Assembly: GCA_030248215.1 (NCBI GenBank)
Contig: JASANG010004103.1
Span: 310,001-374,000, forward strand
Direction: 5' to 3'
Length of the DNA: 64,000 bases
Source of the DNA: Enoplolaimus lenunculus
Lineage: Eukaryota; Nematoda; Enoplea; Enoplida; Thoracostomopsidae
The notes under the pieces were generated by a model. The model made no database searches. It was given only the letters and a program-made list of their open reading frames with translations, and had not been told where the DNA came from. Shown here piece by piece: positions 24,617 through 35,200 of the stretch. The translations under genes and the position numbers were made by a program. How positions within the stretch are numbered: position 1 is the stretch's first letter; each line of letters starts with the position of its first letter.

Positions 24617-25731
24617 CACCAATTAGTGTAATACACTCCATCAACACACACCATCAACCATCGTTTGCCCAATTCGGTCAGAAGACCCCAATACGAACGA
24701 GATATTTACCAGCCATATTATCTTATCTCCACTGACCAACCATTTAAACCTTACTGATAAAAGTAGTTACCATCGCCGAAGACCCGTGCAGTGGGTATCT
24801 GGTTGAAACTGATACCACAGATAGGGGCACCACTGAAGCGGTAGGTTCAAAGTTTTCGCCTGTCCCCCCCAACCACAAATGCCGACGATTTTAACTGCTT
24901 TGACTGTATCATATTTCTGATTGAAATATTGGAAATTGATGGATGGTGAGTAGCCAATGGGTGCTTGTTGGAAAAACATAGCGGCAGGCGTCTTTTTGAT
25001 ATTTTGGGCCACTTTTCGGGGCCAGAAATTATTGCGCATTTGGTGGAGCAAACGGGTTTATAAAGCAGACGTTTGAGTCATTGGTAAAGAATTTTTGTCC
25101 GAATATTTTTTCTTGATTTTGAATTATCTTTTTGTTTTTTGACCAGAATTTAACGTATATTTTTACCTAAAATGAATATTTGGATAACGGAATGATGCTT
25201 TAGCAATATTATATCCGGTGCCTGGTTTTTATGTTCTACAAGAGCGTGTTCCGGAGATAGCTAAAAAGGTCACTTTCTTGTGAAAAATCCTTTGGAGTGC
25301 AATGTATAAACGTATTTCCGATAATTATGGCTACTAAATCAAATTTGTCGTTCCGCTTTGCGATATGCGTAAAAGTGATAGTGGATGAACAAAAATCTGT
25401 ATACAAATTTTCTTTTCAAAGATCAGTTACATTTATATTGTAAAAAACTACTGTAAACAAACTGATGATGGAAAGTCGTGCAAAATACGTACATGGGACG
25501 TTCCTGCTTTAATTGTACAGATATATTGCTTTTGAAATTATTCTCAAAACATTGCCAAACAAGCGCATACCTTAGAGATATTTTCATAGAATCTTTAATT
25601 CTGCAGAATCTCTTTTTAATCAACAATTCAATCCAGTGGTCTACAATGCATTCTTCTGGAGTCTGGATATTTCTGCAATATAGGTCATTCTCAAAAAAGT
25701 TTGTAATGGCTCTTATATAATTTCTTTTATC
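24617..25731. other. Unassigned stretch
   Basis: Short frames on both strands overlap each other (25423-25720) without homology that I can see. No repeat family recognised. Confidence 0.45.
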
Positions 25732-26037
25732 AAGAGTGGATGATCACTCTTTATAACAAGAGTGTGCAACTGGGTACATTCTGTGTATTAAAGAATGTAC
25801 CAGGACGCGTTGCATTTTTGTTCGACCCCCCCCCCCTCAATCAGGGAGGTTTAAGCAAGACTAAACAAGGGGGGCGGTACAATTTGCTTCTAGCATTACT
25901 ACGATATAAAACTGCATACAGACTCCCCTAAACAAAGGGGGGTAGGCCAAAAACGCAACGCGTGCCGGGTACATTCTTTAATACACAGAATGTACCTAGT
26001 TGCACACTCTTCTTATAAAGAGTGATCATCCACTCTT
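25732..26037. mobile_element. Family G MITE with about 70-bp inverted ends
   Basis: AAGAGTGGATGATCACTCTT at both ends, followed by a long arm including GTGCAACTGGGTACATTCTG on one side and its complement on the other. The interior has CCCCCC and GGGGGG tracts. Confidence 0.88.
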
Positions 26038-26226
26038 GCTTCTATTTACAGATATATTTTTATTTCTGTATATATATTTAATAAAAATATTCTAAGCTTT
26101 CAGAACAGTTCAAAAATTAAGTGCTGTCTTAGAAAAATTTGAGCTACAAGATGTCCGAAGTAGCATTCCATTGTAGTGGCAATACATTGCTTCATTTTCA
26201 AAGTGCTTTAACTATAATTGTATAGA

Positions 26227-26399
26227 CCAATGTAAAGAACAGGGGCAGAACAGTAATATAAGCATATTCCTAAGTCTAAGCCTAACAGTGAGCTTATACC
26301 TAAGTCTCAGCCCAAACCAAGTAAAAAATTAATCTAAAGCTTAATCTTGCTCTGTTTTAATCTCGCAGAAAAACGTTCCGCCCCTGATTTTTACATGGG
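26227..26399. mobile_element. Family B MITE (inverted)
   Basis: Left CCAATGTAAAGAACAGGGGC, right GTTCCGCCCCTGATTTTTAC. Confidence 0.78.
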
Positions 26400-27047
26400 A
26401 ATTGTATTGATAGTGAAAACTGACATTACTTAACACTCATTTGATAACAGAAAAACATTTTAAGTGATTTCTTGCTTCGCAAGGTACCTTTCTGTAGAAG
26501 ACAGTTTCTAAAAATTATGCTCAAAAGATGCTATTTTTAAGGCGTAAAATAGCAAAACTGACTTTTAATTAACGAATATGTTGTTAAAAAAGTTCTATTT
26601 TCTGCAACCATATCGCCTATTTGGGGTTATTTATTACCATTTGCAACGGTTACGAAATGATATACCGTACTTATTATACAAGGCGTCTTACTGGGATACA
26701 GGGAACTGATGGGACGTAGAGACCGTGAGACTTGGGCTTAGGCTTAATAACCTGAGGCGCATGATTTAGGTTTACGCTTAGGTTTGGATTTAGGCTTAGT
26801 ATGCAGGCCCCTATACAATTAACACGTCTCGATTCCACAATGCTGTTTTTGGCAAGCTTATGAAATTAGCTTAGTTCATAGTTTTCGAAGCTGCAGCTTA
26901 AACGGTGCAAACGTATATTTATCCGATGCGTCTTAGTTTCTGGGGGCCAAAGATTGTTCGTCTTTCAAATAGCCAGATTCGACTTGAAGCATTCAAGTTT
27001 AAATTTTCACTCAATCTTCAACGTCAAATAGTACTAATGGTCGCTAA

Positions 27048-27454
27048 CCAGAGTTTCAACGGAATTCCGATTCCGACTGAAATTCCGGCTAAATCCACGT
27101 TTCAATTCTGTTCCGGCCAAGTGTTATTTGTACACCGGAATTTTGACTTTTTCGATATTTTAAGATGAATATTTTGGGATGTAGAGCTTGTGAACAATGC
27201 TTAAAGCAAATACTTGCCTCTGTTTCTTATACTTCAATGAAATAAAACCTTGTAATCATCATCTAAGGTCGTATGCTTACGCTTGAACTAAATTACTACA
27301 AACAAAGTATTTAATGTTTTTGAATTTTTTGCCCAACAATTAAATGAGTATCAAAAGTATTAAAATTATAATTCCGGTTCCAACCACAACCGAACTGTTA
27401 AACTCCGAGTTCAATTTCAATTCCGACTCAATCTCATTCGGGTTTGGAACCCGG
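27048..27454. mobile_element. Family E MITE (old)
   Basis: Ends CAGAGTTTCAACGGAATTCC and TTGGAACCCGGTTG, interior of the ATTCCGGTTCC type. Confidence 0.62.
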
Positions 27455-27507
27455 TTGCTAATTGAAAGTTGAGTTTGTTTCAATCGCTATTTTAGCATTC
27501 TGATTCG

Positions 27508-27695
27508 GGCCAATGTTACTTTTAAGGGCGTAACAGTGAATTAAGCGCATTCCTAAAGCCTAAGCCTAAGCGTTGCAAAAAATGTGTTCCTAAGACTAAG
27601 GCTAAGCCTAAGCAACAAAATTGTAATCTAGAATCTAAACCCACTCTTTTATAGACTCACCAGCAACCTGGACGCCCCTTAAAGTAACATGAGCC
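27508..27695. mobile_element. Family C MITE
   Basis: Ends GGGCCAATGTTACTTTTAAG and CGCCCCTTAAAGTAACATG. It lies 125 bp upstream of the candidate first exon. Confidence 0.82.
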
Positions 27696-27819
27696 CTGAT
27701 TCTTGTATTATAGAAATAATTCAAAGCTTAAAACAAGCGCTACTATAATTATTGAAGTTTAGAAACACTATTGTAACACAAATATCAAACTGCAACTGCA
27801 AAACGGATATTTTTTTTGA

Positions 27820-28290
27820 ATGGCAAGGCATACACTAAGCCTATGTGAACTCTATACAGGGTGCCACTATTTATGGCTTGACCCTGTCGATTTACTACCC
27901 TTATGTATATGTACGTTTTTAACTGGACTACTAGCTGTGCTGTATCATGGGATAGCAAAATACCTACCTGATTCAAATGAGGATTTAAGCTTGAATTCTT
28001 GTAAACGACAAAATTACTCAGATCAGCCTGAAGTCAACTCAGCAGTTGTATCGACAAATTTGCCTCAAAATGGCTTAAATTCGTGTTTGCAATTAAATAC
28101 TTCGTTTGATTCGACTCAACTCTGGTGTGGGTTGCATATGTGTTGCGTTCACGGCGTTGCTTGTCATACTGGTTCGAGGATGGAGTATATGCCGGCTAAG
28201 GTAGCGCGCTTTATGCGGGCAGTTTTTGGACGGAATTTCATGGTACTTTCTGGTTTATGGAAATTTTTTTTAAGAGATCGAGTTAAATAG
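27820..28290 (+). CDS. Candidate alternative first exon with a membrane-type segment
   Basis: This is an ATG-initiated open frame of 156 codons with an in-frame TGA immediately before the ATG, so the start cannot lie further upstream without splicing. Residues 25-45 are strongly hydrophobic (around LCICTFLTGLLAVLYHG) and could span a membrane; the rest is polar. Codon choice, including frequent TCG, resembles the spectraplakin exons. A donor-like AAG|GTAGCG at 28199/28200 is in phase 0, as required by exon 1 of the spectraplakin at 28942; ATG|GTACTT further on is a second phase-0 option. Mammalian dystonin and MACF1 are known to use alternative first exons, one of which encodes a transmembrane segment, and some isoforms have CH2 only. 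Assigning this frame to such a role is inference. It could instead be a small unrelated gene or a chance frame. The start context is weak (T at -3). Confidence 0.4.
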   Translation: MARHTLSLCELYTGCHYLWLDPVDLLPLCICTFLTGLLAVLYHGIAKYLPDSNEDLSLNSCKRQNYSDQPEVNSAVVSTNLPQNGLNSCLQLNTSFDSTQLWCGLHMCCVHGVACHTGSRMEYMPAKVARFMRAVFGRNFMVLSGLWKFFLRDRVK

Positions 28291-28941
28291 GCGGGTGTAT
28301 TGTTGCTTTTCTTTGACTAATTTTGGAATTATGGAAAGATTCAGAGTTTTTTTACAAATGGGTACTATTGGGTTGGGGCCCGGATCCTTTGTCTAAGCCA
28401 CCTTTAAGTTCACGTGCCCAGATGCATCCGTACAGTTACATGCCAGTGATAAGTATAGAGACCTGTCCACTGCGAGACAGGGCACACTAGGGCGATTTAG
28501 AGTATGAAGCTTAGGCTACGGTTTAGGATTACGGTTAGGTTGACATTTAGGCTTTTACTTAGGGGCTAAACTGGTCATGCAATTATATAATAGGTGTGCC
28601 TATTACGATTAACAACAGTATTATTTTCTTTCAATTATATTCTCTTAATTCAAGATGGTTTACTTTTAGACCGAATCTATTTTGTGGGGCACCAGCCAAA
28701 TTTGGGGCGCAGCGCCCAATGTCTCCCCCCGGTGGGGACGCCCGTACGAAGGTCTCACCCCCCAATCCACTAACCAAGTCACTTTTTGCTGCAATTGCAA
28801 AGAGATTTCATACTAAAACGGAACGTCGAGTTTCTTGTTCGCTTCGTTGGGTCTCCTGTTTGCTTAGACCTAACCCATTAAAAATCCTGGTTACGTGACT
28901 GGAAACCGCCAACTTTGAACTTTTTAATTTTAAATTTTAAG

Positions 28942-29240
28942 GTATCCGACCGCTGGACGTCAACCAAACACCGCAAGGGATCAACAACTTTAACAGTCGC
29001 CGACGACTTCGATGATCGCGACGATGGGATCGCAACAAACTCGGCAACAAGTAGCGGAAGCAGTTGCTCGTCCTCGCCAAACTGTTCGCCAAGCGACGTT
29101 AACCTTCGCGCAGTCAAAGACACAATCCTTAACTGGGCCCAACAAGTGACCGCTGGCTACTCGCCTCGAGTTGATATTGTCAATTTTACATCAACTTGGA
29201 ATGATGGATATGCATTTTGCGCGATTTTGCACGCGTTCCG
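28942..29240 (+). CDS. MACF1/DST: Spectraplakin exon 1: Ser-rich linker and first half of CH2
   Basis: The acceptor is TTTTAAG and the donor is CG|GTAAGA; the exon ends in phase 2. It begins VSDRW, matching the conserved ISD that follows CH1 in this family. A linker of about 55 residues follows, rich in Ser and Asp and longer than usual, then the first CH2 helices: [13 protein letters not shown] and [20 protein letters not shown]. The NF-S-W-DG-AF-A-H pattern is typical of CH2 domains that contribute to actin binding. The CH1 exons that should precede it were not found in the window. Confidence 0.9.
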
Positions 29241-32200
29241 GTAAGAGTCACAGACGTTTGGAAGTATTCTCAAATGTGTATAGCACCTATCACCAGTTAA
29301 TAATTATAGTTCTTGCTTACAAATTCTGAATTACCGTTATATGCTTTGTTTTCGGAAATTAAAATAACCATCATTTCAATTTCTGCGCGGTGTTTGAATT
29401 CGAACCCATAATTCAGTTTTCTAAAACTGTCCAGATACCAAGTCTACTATAATTGAGAAGTTGGGGTTTGTTGCTCATTATTTTAAGATATTCGGACCCA
29501 TGTTACCTTAAGGGGCGTCCAGGTTTCTGGTGGGTCTATAAAAGAGTAGGTTTAGATTCTAGATTACATTTTTTGCTTAAGCTGAGGCTTACGCTTAGGA
29601 ACACACTTTTGCAACGCTTAAGCTTAGGGTTAGGCTTAGGGATACGCTTAATCTACTGTTACGCTCCATAAAGCAACATTGGCCCCGGTATAGCAAATAT
29701 TGCAACCACTTTGACTAATTTCTAATTTTCCGGTTAAATAAATAAAACAACGCAGCAGGAGCCAGGCTTAAGTAATTCAGGTTTGGTCATACCGCTCCCT
29801 GGTTTCAACGAGTTTTTGGTTCGCTTTATTTAGTATAACCTTCACGAAAATTCTGAATGCGCTGCTGATAAAGCTATCATTAATTATTCAACCCGTAACC
29901 AGCTCAATTTTGCAAGAACCATGTTGAAAATTTTCAAAGGTGCCCAAACGTCATCCATGGTGATGCGTTCTTCGTGCTACCCCGTTCTGACTACGGCCCG
30001 CTGGGCGCTATCAACCTGTGTATCGACCTAAGCTTAGCCAGGATTTCGTTTCAGAATACATGTCAAAAATTTTTAGGAGAGGCATACAAGAGTTCGCAAT
30101 GATGTACAAAGAAGTTTGACACCTTCCTAGGGGTTACACAATTTTTCAGGGGTCCAGCATCTTAGCCTTCCCCCTCGTCTGGATTCGAGCCCGAAACAAC
30201 TAGTACAAGAGAACTAATTAGAAAGTTTAAATTTTGAAATTTTGATTGAAACTTAACGGTGTTCATTAATTTTAAACTGTAACACAGTCTAAAGTATTTA
30301 CACATTGATGTAGGTCCCTTTTTATGACAACTCTTGATTTCCGTTTACAACTTAGGTGGTATTTGCTTAACCTTGTGCGGTCTTGGCTACAACATAGGTG
30401 GCCAGGGTCTACATGAAAGCCTAAAACTTGGGCGACTTTTCCGCAAAGTGTGTTGGCTTCGTGTGGGGCCACCGCATCGTTTTGTGGGGGTCATTATACC
30501 CGAGAAGTAATTAATCACGGTATACTTATAAGAGATAATTAATGTTGAAAGTGTAAAATGATGTCAAGTCGTGTAAATATATTAACTTTATCAAAGAATG
30601 AGAAATTAATGAATCGTGAGTACAGGAAGATTTTCACATTTTGTAAAATAAGTCAATGAATATTATTAACATTACAAATACCGACGGAAGTTGTCGGAAT
30701 CATGAGTAACTTCTCTAAATGCGAATCTAGAAAAGTCCCTGGGTCGTAAATTTTGTTTCGTTCTTCAGGTACAAAAGTCCCTGGGTCGTAAATTTTGTTC
30801 CGTACTTCGGGTACAAAAGTGCCTGGGTCGTAAATTTTGTTTCGTACTTCAGGTACAAAAGTCCCTGGGTCGTAAATTTTGTTTCGTACTTTAGGTACAA
30901 AAGTGCCTGGGTGGTAAATTTTGTTTCATTAAAATGTGTCATTTTAATCTCTAGTGCATACAATAATGATGGTTAGTAAAAAGGGCGTGCTAATTATATA
31001 AGCGTCGGCCTTTATCCAACTCAATTCGGCCCTGCCGGGAGCATCGGAATTACTTCGTCGTTTTCGTAGCCGAAATTCTGTTCACAATCAAACACTTATA
31101 GGATTTGCTAACATCGTGTGAATTTAGTCTAATCCAACTGCAAGAAAATTACAAAAAATGTGACTGAATTTCTAGATTTGTTCGGATAGTACGAGAGTTT
31201 TCCCCTTACGGTATGACTTAAATGTCTTAATTGGTCAATTGTAGGAGTAAACAGGCACGCTGCCTACTCATCTTGCTAGGAAAATTTTTTCATGATGGAC
31301 ACGCAAGGATTTTCGTTGACTTACAAGCAAGCCTCGCATTGCATGAAGGTGGCTGAAAATTTTTAAGGATGGTCATACAAGGGTTTTCGTTGATTTACAA
31401 GCAAGACTCACATTGCAAGAACGGGGCTAAAATCTTTTTCAGGATGGTCATACAAGGTTTTCCTTTACTTACAAGCAAGACTCACATTGAAAAAATGGGG
31501 CTAAATTTTTTTCAGGATGGTCATACAAGGGTTTTCGTTATTTACAAGCAAGACTCACATTGCAAGAAGGGGGCTAAAATCTTTTTCAGGATGGTCATAC
31601 AAGGGTTTTCGTTATTTACAAGCAAGACTCACATTGCAAGAAGGGGGCTAAAATCTTTTTCAGGATGGTCATACAAACGTTTTCGTTATTTACAAGCAAG
31701 ACTCACATTGCAAGAAGGGGGCTAAAATCTTTTTCAGGATGGTCATACAAGGGTTTTCGTTATTTACAAGCAAGACTCACATTGCAAGAAGGGGGCTAAA
31801 ATCTTTTTCAGGATGGTCATACAAGGGTTTTCGTTATTTACAAGCAAGACTCACATTGCAAGAAGGGGGCTAAAATCTTTTTCAGGATGGTCATACAAGG
31901 GTTTTCGTTATTTACAAGCAAGACTCACATTGCAAGAAGGGGGCTAAAATCTTTTTCAGGATGGTCATACAAGGGTTTTCCTTTACTTACAAGCAAGACT
32001 CACATTGAAAAAATGGGGCTAAATTTTTTTCAGGATGATCATACAAGTGTTTTCGTTGACTTACAAGCAAAATTGAAACTTTTCCAGTGGTTGTAACAAG
32101 TTATTCCAATTGATCTATAATTCTTAATTATGATGTCGATAAAGTTCCAAAGATGTTTTAAAATGTGGATTCAAACGTTAAAACTGAAATTTGCATAATT

Positions 32201-35200
32201 TTTCGTGTTATCATCAATACGATAAAAACGGGTTGAGTAGAATATAAAAAATTTTATGCTCTGCTGGATCCAGGAGGCGGATTCAAAAATTTTTGAAGGG
32301 GGATTCGGGCTGACAAATGTTACGAAACGCAAAAATTCTAAGGTAGACAGAGACCTTTACCATTCGATCACAAAAAAAATTCTGCGGGAAAAATTGTTTT
32401 TGCAAAAAAATTTTCTGAATGGAAAAAATTGTAAGGTAGGAACCTTACCATTTTAGCAGAGAAAAATTTCTGACGGGGGAGCGTACGCCCCCCCCGCCCC
32501 CCCCTCTGGATCCGCTAGTTGCTGGATCCACCGACGCCTGCGGTTGGACTTAACGCGGATATTTTGGGCAATGTAGCCGGAGAAATGGTGTGCTCAGCCC
32601 CCTGGAAAATCTTTGTCCTTGTAGGAACGTTTCTAAAACGTACACACTTTTCGGTCATCGGAAATCCATGCAGGTCCCTCACAAAATATTTTTAGTCCCG
32701 TGTTTAGCAATGTCAGCTGGGTACGGACCTGAGTTTTGTACAGCCCCGAAAACAGTTATTAGTCAATATTTAAACGTGATACATAGCGTTTTGCAACTTT
32801 ACAGTCCGGACGTCGTATCTTGGAGCTGTGTTACTGCCGCGAATTCGAAAACAGAACGTTTAAAATATGCATTCGATATCGCCGAAAAGCATTTCGGATT
32901 GACGCGACTTTTGGATCCGGAAGGTAAAACGTTAAGCACTGTTCACATGTGTCAGTTTTTGCTGCGAGAACTTGCAGCTGTCAACCTGCACTTGCAAGTT
33001 TTGTCCAAAATCCCGTTCGAAAAACTTGCAGCTGCAAACAATTCATTAAAAATCATAGCTTGGAATTTACTTCATATGTGTGAATACCCATAAAGTATAT
33101 TGAATTTATTGCTGCCGCTTTTTCATTGGCTGATAAAAAAATTCATGTTCTGCGTGCAATTTACTGCTGCAAGTTCTCGCAGCAAAAATTTGCACATGTG
33201 AATAGGGCTTAATAATCAATTGCAACATTGGCGGATCGGCTAATGTATAGAACAGAGCCGTAATGGTAGTATAAGCATATTCCTAATACCTAAGCCTAAA
33301 TCAAAGTAAAAAGCCGGTTTAAAATTTAAGCATACTCTATTGCAGCCCCACCGAAATACGTTCCGCCCCTGATCTTTACATGGGCCGCTGGATCCCAGGA
33401 CGGCCCACACAGGCGTTGTAACCCCATCAGGGATCAAAACATTTTGTATTAAAATACAGTTCTCAAATTTCGCTCGTTTATTTATCACATGCCCCCTCGT
33501 CATAAATTTAAGGATTCGCCGGTGATTTGTGGTTATTTGAATATTTGTTTAGGACTCGGAATCGTTCCTGGATCGTTTAGTATTAAAATTTAAAATCCGT
33601 TACCATTTGAGTTTGCGGCGACACATATTTATAGATAAGGCTAACAACTGTCCCATGCTGTCTAATATGATTTTGTCTTGAAACAAAATTATCCTGTAGC
33701 AATGAAAATAATCGTTCAGAAGATTAATAATTATTAATGATCGGCCAGCTATATTAATGAAAAAAGTTTCTTCATGTTTTATATTCAACAGAATATATAT
33801 TTTAGCTAAACTTTATAATAACGACATATGAGCGAAATCTAAAAAGGAAATGCTTAATTTAAGTTTCGTTTAAATTGACGAATATATGTATTGTTTTCAA
33901 ATTAAATTTTAATTTATAATCTAAGTTTCGTTTAAATTGGCGAATATATGTATTGTTTTCAAATTAAATTTTAATTTATAATCTAAGTTTCGTTTAAATT
34001 GGCGAATATATGTATTGTTTTCAAATTAAATTTTAATTTATAATCTAAGTTTCGTTTAAATTGGCGAATATATGTATTGTTTTCAAATTAAATTTTAATT
34101 TATAATCTAAGTTTCGTTTAAATTGGCGAATATATGTATTGTTTTCAAATTAAGTTTTAATTTATAATCTAAGTTTCGTTTAAATTGGCGAATATCTGTA
34201 TTGTTTTCAAATTAAATTTTAATTTATAATCTAAGTTTCGTTTAAATTGGCGAATATCTGTATTGTTTTCAAATTAAATTTTAATTTATTTAAAGACTGT
34301 GCCGTTGATCAGCCGGACGATAAATCGATCATTACTTACGTTTCAACCATTTATTACGCGTTGTCAAACGTTAATCCTGAAAACACGGTAAATATAATAC
34401 GCAACTTTGTTCGAACGAATCTATTTTGAAATCCGAAATTACTAGTCAACGTGGTTGCAACATTTCCATCCCTACTTGTGATATTTTGGGTTTGTGTCAG
34501 TGTACTTTTTGACTTCTGTTCAAATTACGTATGTGGGGCGTTCCAGTTTTAATAATATATAGTACGAGATGCCCTGAATTTTTTATATATTTCATATTTC
34601 ATGAAATGATCGGTATTGGGGTTTTTGTACATTATCGTTCACAAATTTTGTAGTTCTACAGAGTGTGGCATATTAACTTGGGCAAAGGATTAGGGTTAAA
34701 CTTAAGCTTACGATTTGGCCCTGAACGCCATGATATATTTACGCAGTATATAAAATGGTTAAACGCGTTGTGTGGTACTTTTTGGCATTTCAGCTGTCAG
34801 AATCGTCAACAGATTATATGATTGAAGCTGAGCAGTGGATTAATTGGGTGGCTCATGAAACTACTCGATTCAATGAACCGTTAATTGAGTTGGAAAGCTT
34901 ATCTCAGTTGGATTCAGCTTATGAAGAAATTGCCGCGTTTAAATCGTCTGAATTGCTGTTGTATATGGATCATAAACAAGCACTTCAGCAGCAGTACTCA
35001 ATGCTTGAGGTGAGCGTTATGTATCTAGCGTGGGTATTTGCAATCTTACTGCAGTGGCCCGACTAAGACTGGCGTTCCCTAGGTTTGATTTCAAATCAAT
35101 TGGAGTCTGTATCTCTGATAAGGGTTGCGCTATACTAGCCGGCGCCGTTGGACGCCGCCTCACGCTGCCAGACGCCGCCGCGCGTCGCATCACGCCGCCG

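Noticed and set aside
1-27800. CH1 exons of the spectraplakin upstream
   Set aside because: I looked for the LTLGLIWTIILHFQ-type end of CH1 and found nothing convincing; an exon could have been missed by eye.
31369-32096. 118- and 69-codon frames with repeated [19 protein letters not shown] units
   Set aside because: They are readings of the 74-bp array derived from family A.
32590-33093. 167-codon frame as a single exon
   Set aside because: Only 32805-32923 matches CH2; the upstream part is intron and the downstream part is a family J element.
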